From NCBI GenBank assembly GCA_005889515.1, contig VBHE01000115.1, positions 1 to 9,516 on the forward strand: a stretch of 9,516 nucleotides of DNA. Reading direction: 5' to 3'. A program made the translations under genes and the position numbers. Positions within the stretch are counted from its first letter, which is position 1; every line of letters begins with the position of its first letter. A model generated the notes under the pieces. That model was given only the letters and a program-made list of their open reading frames with translations, made no database searches and had not been told where the DNA came from. Shown here in pieces: positions 5,751 through 9,516 of the stretch. This DNA comes from Chloroflexota bacterium (lineage in GTDB: Bacteria; Chloroflexota; Dormibacteria; Aeolococcales; Aeolococcaceae).

Positions 5751-6316
5751 CGCCGTCGCTCGCGGACGCGCGCCAGGGTGTCGCGGACCGGCTGCGTGTA
5801 CCGCCAGGTCCGCGAGCCGACGATGAGGTCGTTGGCCGTCCTCGCCGCTCGCAGCTCGGCGCGGAGGCGGTCGGCCTCCTCGCGCAGCGCGCGGACCTCC
5901 TCCTCGAGATCGCGGACCGCCCGGTCGCGCTCGGACTGGAGGGCGCGCCGCTCGGCGAAGAGCCGCCGTCCGAGAGACTCGCACGCCTCGCGCAGAACCC
6001 CGACGGCGTCGAGGGGCGGGCGGGTCACCGGCGTCCTCGCCATGCCGGCGAGCGCCGCCGCCGCGAGGCGGTCGAGATGGCCGTCGACCCGGGCGATGAC
6101 GCCGCCCGCGTCGGGACGCGGCGCCGAGGGTGCGCACAGGCCGCGCAGCGCCGCCCCGATCTCCTCCTCGGGCGGGTGGGCGATGCCGAGCTCGTCGAGG
6201 AGCGCCCCGCCGGGCGGGCCGGGGTGCGCGAACGCCGCCGCGGGGATGCCGAGGGCGGCGGCGAGCCAGAGCCCGTTCCCCGGGGGGCCCGCATACGCGC
6301 TCGAGGTCGCGATCAC
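5747..6316 (-). CDS. C-terminal fragment of pyruvyl-transferase-like protein with coiled coil (possible frameshift partner)
   Basis: A 189-residue ORF from a GTG overlapping the 225-aa ORF's stop as GTGA. It does not begin like a domain: VIATSSAYAGPPGNGLWLAAALGIP resembles the late segment of polysaccharide pyruvyl transferases (usually SSLHG...), with the His replaced (SAYAG). Residues about 45-95 finish that fold. Residues 105-160 are a charged coiled coil rich in Arg/Glu/Leu, ending in GSRTWRYTQPVRDTLAR (167-183), a motif I recognise as a linker just before glycosyltransferase domains. There is no Shine-Dalgarno before the GTG, and this frame is open from 6373 down, so it is likely the continuation of the upstream ORF through a one-base frameshift, or is translated only by coupling. 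It probably joins the GT2 enzyme functionally. An unrelated scaffold protein is the alternative. Confidence 0.6.
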   Translation of the reverse strand: MIATSSAYAGPPGNGLWLAAALGIPAAAFAHPGPPGGALLDELGIAHPPEEEIGAALRGLCAPSAPRPDAGGVIARVDGHLDRLAAAALAGMARTPVTRPPLDAVGVLREACESLGRRLFAERRALQSERDRAVRDLEEEVRALREEADRLRAELRAARTANDLIVGSRTWRYTQPVRDTLARVRERRR

Positions 6317-6990
6317 CGCGGCGTGCGGCAGCGGCCGTCGAGGGCCCGCTCCAGCGCCGCCGCGAACTCGTCCTCACCGTCGAGGCGCCCGGACGCCACC
6401 AGCTGCACCGACACCTCGCCACCGTCGACCCGGGCGATCAGGGCGGTGGCGAGCGCGTCGACGCGGGACAGCAGAGCGCGGTCGCCGGCGACGGTGAGGA
6501 CTCGGCCGGTGTCCCATGCGGACCCCAGCAGCCGCAGGAGACCGGCTCGCGCCTCCAGCAGGCGCTCGTCGAGGAGGCGGGGGAGGAGCAGCGCCGGCGG
6601 CGGCACCGGCCCGTCGGGGTGGGCGACGTCGAGCCGGATCACCGGGCAGCCGACCGCGGCCGCGTCCGGGGGGTCGCGGAGCGGCGCGGCGAGCCCGGCG
6701 TCGCCCCACAGCTCCGCGGCGCGCTCGGGAGCGGCGAGCGCGTCCTCGGTGCACACCAGGATGCAGTCGAATCGGCGCCCGGTCGCGCGGCCGCCGGTCG
6801 CGCTGAGCGGCTCCGCCGGGCGTCCGCCGTCGAGCGCGAGGGGCCGCCGGGAGCCGAGGGGCGCGAAGGCGGTCACCACCGCGCCGGGGAGCCGCCGGCA
6901 CAGCTCCGCCTCGATCACCCGGCGGGTGGCGAGGCGGCCGCCGTCCTCGACGTCGAAGGCTCCCCAGAGGGCGATGCGCGGGCCCCGCAT
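6313..6990 (-). CDS. N-terminal part of polysaccharide pyruvyl-transferase-like protein
   Basis: A 225-residue ORF. The start RIALWGAFDVEDGGRLATRRVIEAELCRRLPGAVVTAFAPLG (5-46), PLALDGGRPAEPL and FDCILVC (74-80) match the Rossmann-like N-terminal half of the polysaccharide pyruvyl transferase family, which transfers pyruvate ketals from phosphoenolpyruvate to glycan sugars. PPALLLPRLLDERLLEARAGLLRLLG (131-156) and DEFAAALERAL (207-217) match later segments, while the usual middle stretch of about 60 residues (the VRD/PD region) appears missing. It ends abruptly (CRTPR) before the segment that carries the conserved His, which continues in the next frame. The ATG at 6990 has no Shine-Dalgarno; CATCAT lies 8 bases upstream. 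It heads the minus-strand glycan unit. Family call is moderate; activity is doubtful. Confidence 0.62.
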   Translation of the reverse strand: MRGPRIALWGAFDVEDGGRLATRRVIEAELCRRLPGAVVTAFAPLGSRRPLALDGGRPAEPLSATGGRATGRRFDCILVCTEDALAAPERAAELWGDAGLAAPLRDPPDAAAVGCPVIRLDVAHPDGPVPPPALLLPRLLDERLLEARAGLLRLLGSAWDTGRVLTVAGDRALLSRVDALATALIARVDGGEVSVQLVASGRLDGEDEFAAALERALDGRCRTPR

Positions 6991-6998
6991 GCGCGGGA

Positions 6999-7004
6999 AT
7001 GATG
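6999..7004 (-). promoter_or_regulatory. Possible -10 for the minus-strand glycan unit
   Basis: CATCAT on the minus strand ends 8 bases before the ATG at 6990, the same geometry as TATCAT before the FAH gene, which suggests another leaderless start. I find no convincing -35, so this is weak. Confidence 0.25.
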
Positions 7005-7033
7005 CGCTGTGGAGAACCGGCGCCGCCGGGCCC

Positions 7034-7042
7034 TGCTACCAT
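7034..7042 (+). promoter_or_regulatory. Extended -10 promoter for the nucleotide-sugar dehydrogenase operon
   Basis: TGCTACCAT fits an extended -10 (TG, one base, then TAnnAT) and is the best promoter-like sequence in the 94-bp divergent gap. No good -35 is visible, as is common with extended -10 promoters. A short inverted repeat CCGGC-gcc-GCCGG (7017-7029) lies just upstream. The leader would be about 35 bases to the GTG at 7085. Confidence 0.4.
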
Positions 7043-7084
7043 CCCGCGCCGAACCCCACCTCCAGGGAGCGCCTCCTCCTGCCT

Positions 7085-8278
7085 GTGAGCTTCGACTCCG
7101 ACGTCGTCATCGTGGGCGGCTGTGGCCACGTCGGCCTCCCCCTCGGCATCTCCTTCGCGGATCGGGGACTGCGCGTCGCGCTGTACGACGTCAACGAGTC
7201 GGTCGTGCCCATGGTCAACGACGGCTGCATGCCGTTCCACGAGCAGGGTGCGATCGAGATGCTGCGCCGGGCGCTCCACCGGGGCCTGCTCCGCGCCACC
7301 AGCGACCAGGACGTGATCAGCGGCGGCGAGCACGTCGTCACCGTGATCGGCACCCCTGTCGACCGGCATCTCAACCCGCATCCCCAATCGGTGCCGCTCG
7401 CCATCGAGGATTTCGGCGAGAGGCTGGTCGACGGTCAGCTGCTGGTGCTGCGCAGCACCGTCTATCCCGGGGTGACCTCGCTGGTGGAGAAGCTGGTCTC
7501 GCGGCTGGGGGTCGAGGTCGACGTCGCCTTCTGTCCGGAGCGCATCGCCGAGGGCAAGGCGATGACCGAGCTCACCGAGCTGCCCCAGATCGTGTCGGCG
7601 CGCAGTCCCCGTGCGCTCGCCCGCTCGGCGACGCTCTTCGGACACCTCACCGACCACATCATCGAGCTCGCGCCCGAGGAGGCGGAGCTGGCGAAGCTCT
7701 TCACCAACGTCTGGCGGTACATCAAGTTCGCCGCGGCCAACCAGCTCTACATCATCGCCAACGACTTCGGCATCGACTTCGACCGGGTCCGCACCGCGAT
7801 CGTCACCGACTATCCCCGCGCCGCCGACATGCCGAGCGCCGGGCTCACCGCGGGACCCTGCCTCTTCAAGGACGCGATGTCGCTGGCGGCGTTCACCAAC
7901 AACAACTTCACCCTCGGCCACGCCAGCGTGATGATCAACGAGGGGATGCCCCTCTACATCATCTCGAGGCTGGAGAAGCAACACCGGCTCGAGGACATGA
8001 CCGTCGGCATCCTGGGCATGGCCTTCAAGGGCGAGTCCGACGACGTGCGCTCGAGCCTGAGCTACAAGCTGAAGCGCATCCTGCGCTACAAGGCCAGGCG
8101 GGTGCTCTGCGCCGACCCGTACGTGCGTGACGACGACGACCTCGTCGACCAGGACATGCTCCTCGCGGAGTCCGACCTCATCCTCATCGGGGCCCCCCAC
8201 CGGCGCTACGCGGAGCTGAAGCCCGCGGTGCCGGTCGTCGACATCGCCAACCTGCTGGGACGGGGAGCTCTTGTCTGA
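7085..8278 (+). CDS. UDP-glucose/GDP-mannose-dehydrogenase-family nucleotide-sugar dehydrogenase
   Basis: A 397-residue NAD-dependent enzyme that oxidises the sugar C6 of a UDP-sugar in two steps to a uronic acid. The N-terminal Rossmann motif is VVIVGGCGHVGLPLGISFAD (7-26). FCPERIAEGKA (149-159) and KLFTNVWRYIKFAAANQLYIIAND (204-227) give the central domain lysines. The catalytic cysteine is Cys259 in TAGPCLFKDA, matching GxCFPKD of the family. GILGMAFKGESDDVRSS (308-324) and CADPYVRD form the C-terminal UDP-binding domain. The form GGCGHVGLPLG fits the WecC/UDP-ManNAc-dehydrogenase-like branch, but UDP-glucose is possible. The start is probably GTG 7085; an AGGGAG (7064-7069) is 15 bases away, better placed for an in-frame CTG at 7079, so the exact start is uncertain. 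It supplies the sugar for the coupled GT2 and epimerase genes. Confidence 0.9.
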   Translation: MSFDSDVVIVGGCGHVGLPLGISFADRGLRVALYDVNESVVPMVNDGCMPFHEQGAIEMLRRALHRGLLRATSDQDVISGGEHVVTVIGTPVDRHLNPHPQSVPLAIEDFGERLVDGQLLVLRSTVYPGVTSLVEKLVSRLGVEVDVAFCPERIAEGKAMTELTELPQIVSARSPRALARSATLFGHLTDHIIELAPEEAELAKLFTNVWRYIKFAAANQLYIIANDFGIDFDRVRTAIVTDYPRAADMPSAGLTAGPCLFKDAMSLAAFTNNNFTLGHASVMINEGMPLYIISRLEKQHRLEDMTVGILGMAFKGESDDVRSSLSYKLKRILRYKARRVLCADPYVRDDDDLVDQDMLLAESDLILIGAPHRRYAELKPAVPVVDIANLLGRGALV

Positions 8279-9053
8279 GCGAACCGTGGTCGGGGTGGCC
8301 TCGTCCAGGCCGGGGCGGATCGAGGCGCAGCCGGCGATCCCGCGCGTCTCCGTGGTGGTGCCCGCGTACAACGAGGGGGAGGCGATCACCGTCTGCCTCG
8401 ACCGCATCCTCGAGGCGGTGACCCTTCCGTGCGAGGTGCTCGTCGTCTACGACACCCCCGAGGACACCACGGCGCCGCACGTCGCCGAGTACGCGGCGCG
8501 CGAGCCCCGGGTGGTGCCGATGGTCAACCGCTACGGGCGCGGCCCCGCCCCGGCGATCCGCTGGGGCGTGGACCACGCCCAGGCGCCGGTGGTGGTCGTG
8601 ACCATGGCCGACGGCAGCGACGATCCCCAGCAGATCGATCAGCTCACCCGGCTCGTCGAGCGCGGCGTGATCGTCGCCGCCGCCTCGCGCTACGTGCGCG
8701 GGGGCCAGCAGGTCGGCGGCCCCTGGCTCAAGGGCAGGATCTCGCGCGCGGCCGGGGTCTCGCTGGCCCGGCTCGGGCGGGTCGGCACCCACGACGCGAC
8801 CAACTCCTTCAAGGCGTACTCGCGCTCCTTCCTGCAGGAGGTGGGGATCGAGTCGAGCGCCGGCTTCGAGATGGGCATCGAGATGGTGGCGAAGGCGCGC
8901 CGCCGCCGGCTCCCGGTCGCCGAGCTCCCGACCATCTGGCTGGACCGGGGCACCGGCCAGTCGAACTTCAAGGTCCGCGCCTGGATCCCGCGCTATCTCC
9001 ACTGGTACCTCCACGCCCTCGGCATCGACCGCGCCCCGGGAAGCCGGCGGTGA
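8271..9053 (+). CDS. GT2 glycosyltransferase, dolichyl-phosphate-mannose-synthase-like
   Basis: A 260-residue soluble GT-A enzyme: VSVVVPAYNEGEAITVCLDRI (26-46), EVLVVYDTPEDTT (55-67), YGRGPAPAIRWGVDHA (88-103), VVVVTMADGSDDPQQIDQL (107-125), GTHDATNSFKAYSRSFL (172-188), GFEMGIEMVAKARRRRLPVAELPTIWLDR (198-226). The fold resembles polyprenyl-phosphate glycosyl synthases, but the usual first Asp pair is VVYD and the DxD region is ADGSDD. There is no C-terminal membrane helix, so it is likely cytoplasmic or peripheral. TTG 8271 is proposed as the start, overlapping the dehydrogenase by 8 bases with GGGGAG only 3 bases upstream; GTG 8286 is the alternative and loses five residues without affecting the domain. 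It probably transfers a sugar made by its neighbours to a lipid carrier or glycan. Confidence 0.85.
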   Translation: MSERTVVGVASSRPGRIEAQPAIPRVSVVVPAYNEGEAITVCLDRILEAVTLPCEVLVVYDTPEDTTAPHVAEYAAREPRVVPMVNRYGRGPAPAIRWGVDHAQAPVVVVTMADGSDDPQQIDQLTRLVERGVIVAAASRYVRGGQQVGGPWLKGRISRAAGVSLARLGRVGTHDATNSFKAYSRSFLQEVGIESSAGFEMGIEMVAKARRRRLPVAELPTIWLDRGTGQSNFKVRAWIPRYLHWYLHALGIDRAPGSRR

Positions 9054-9516
9054 GCAGGGTCCTGGTCTCGGGGGCGTCCGGCTTCATCGGGGGCTACGTC
9101 GTCGAGGAGCTGCTGGGACGGGGTCACTCCGTCGTCGGGGTCGACAACCAGTCGAAGTACGGCCCCGTCGCCAAGTCGTACGACACCCACCCCGACTACC
9201 GGCTGGTCGTCGGCGACGCCCGCGACACCGACCTGATGCACGAGCTGCTCATGGACTGCGATCACTTCATCGCCGGCGCGGCGATGATCGGGGGCATCTC
9301 GTACTTCCACGCCTACGCCTACGACCTGCTCGCGACCAACGAGCGCATCCTCGCGTCGTCGTGCGACGCCGCCATCGCCGCGCACCGGGACGGCCGGCTG
9401 CAGAAGATGACGTACCTCAGCTCGTCGATGGTCTTCGAGTCGGCGACGAGCTGGCCCTCCTGCGAGGGATCCGAGCGCGAGATCCCACCCCCGCTGTCGT
9501 CGTACGGGTTTCAGAA
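9050..9516 (+). CDS. NAD-dependent epimerase/dehydratase (N-terminal 155 residues, cut by window edge)
   Basis: An extended short-chain dehydrogenase/reductase acting on nucleotide sugars. VLVSGASGFIGGYVVEELL (4-22) is the GxxGxxG NAD site. Asp32 in VGVDNQSKYG binds the ribose. VVGDARD (53-59) and FIAGAAMIGGISYF (73-86) follow. LSSSMVFE (123-130) holds the catalytic Ser, and SYGFQ (151-155) with the next codon starting AA is the YxxxK pair, with Tyr152 visible and Lys at the cut. GTG 9050 overlaps the GT2 stop as GTGA, with a weak GGGAAG six bases upstream. It probably epimerises or dehydrates the uronic acid made by the dehydrogenase. The SSSMVFES and YGFQ forms recall a subfamily found beside such dehydrogenase/GT2 pairs. 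It is cut, so intactness is unknown. Confidence 0.88.
   Translation, partial: MSRVLVSGASGFIGGYVVEELLGRGHSVVGVDNQSKYGPVAKSYDTHPDYRLVVGDARDTDLMHELLMDCDHFIAGAAMIGGISYFHAYAYDLLATNERILASSCDAAIAAHRDGRLQKMTYLSSSMVFESATSWPSCEGSEREIPPPLSSYGFQ

Noticed and set aside
5058..6497. A 479-codon plus-strand open frame opposite the GT2 and 189-aa ORFs
   Set aside because: It has no recognisable domain, is rich in Arg/Ser/Pro, and opposes the coherent GT2 motifs on the minus strand.
6077..8278. A 733-codon plus-strand open frame that includes the dehydrogenase at its end
   Set aside because: The first ~336 codons are Arg/Ala/Pro-rich, antisense to the pyruvyl-transferase-like ORFs and through the promoter gap; the conserved protein begins at about 7085.
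6374..8407. A 677-codon minus-strand open frame opposite the dehydrogenase
   Set aside because: Its translation is low-complexity Asp/Gly/His/Val-rich antisense sequence with no domain, opposite a clearly real gene.

Overview
The window is very GC-rich and gene-dense. It uses many GTG starts and encodes an LLM-type (probably F420-dependent) oxidoreductase. This suggests a high-GC bacterium such as an actinobacterium or an uncultured Chloroflexota/Dormibacterota-type lineage; the assignment is inference, because no phylogenetic marker is complete here.

Layout. (1) 1-1883, minus strand: FAH-family hydrolase -> DinB-like metalloprotein -> type II citrate synthase (cut by the left edge), with each stop overlapping the next start. 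(2) 1884-2013: a 130-bp divergent control region with a probable leaderless promoter for the FAH unit and a perfect 10-bp inverted repeat facing the next unit. (3) 2014-4231, plus strand: LLM oxidoreductase -> TetR regulator -> histidine phosphatase, again overlapping. (4) 4232-4355: a short convergent gap. (5) 4356-6990, minus strand: a cell-surface glycan unit made of a degenerate polysaccharide pyruvyl-transferase-like protein split over two overlapping frames (225 and 189 aa), then a GT2 glycosyltransferase with a second, reduced glycosyltransferase-like domain. (6) 6991-7084: a divergent promoter region. (7) 7085-9516, plus strand: nucleotide-sugar dehydrogenase -> dolichol-phosphate-mannose-synthase-like GT2 -> NAD-dependent sugar epimerase (cut by the right edge).

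The left half is central/catabolic metabolism plus a regulated redox operon. The right half is surface polysaccharide synthesis: the dehydrogenase and epimerase would make and modify an activated uronic-acid-type sugar, and the GT2 enzymes would transfer sugars. All eight same-strand gene junctions overlap (ATGA, GTGA, TGATG or 8 bp), so each of the four units is probably one translationally coupled transcript.

The observations most worth a second look are the 22-bp palindrome beside the TetR-containing operon, the frame-split pyruvyl-transferase-like gene that one added base would restore, and the multi-domain glycosyltransferase architecture broken into three coupled ORFs. I see no mobile element, CRISPR array, tRNA or rRNA.
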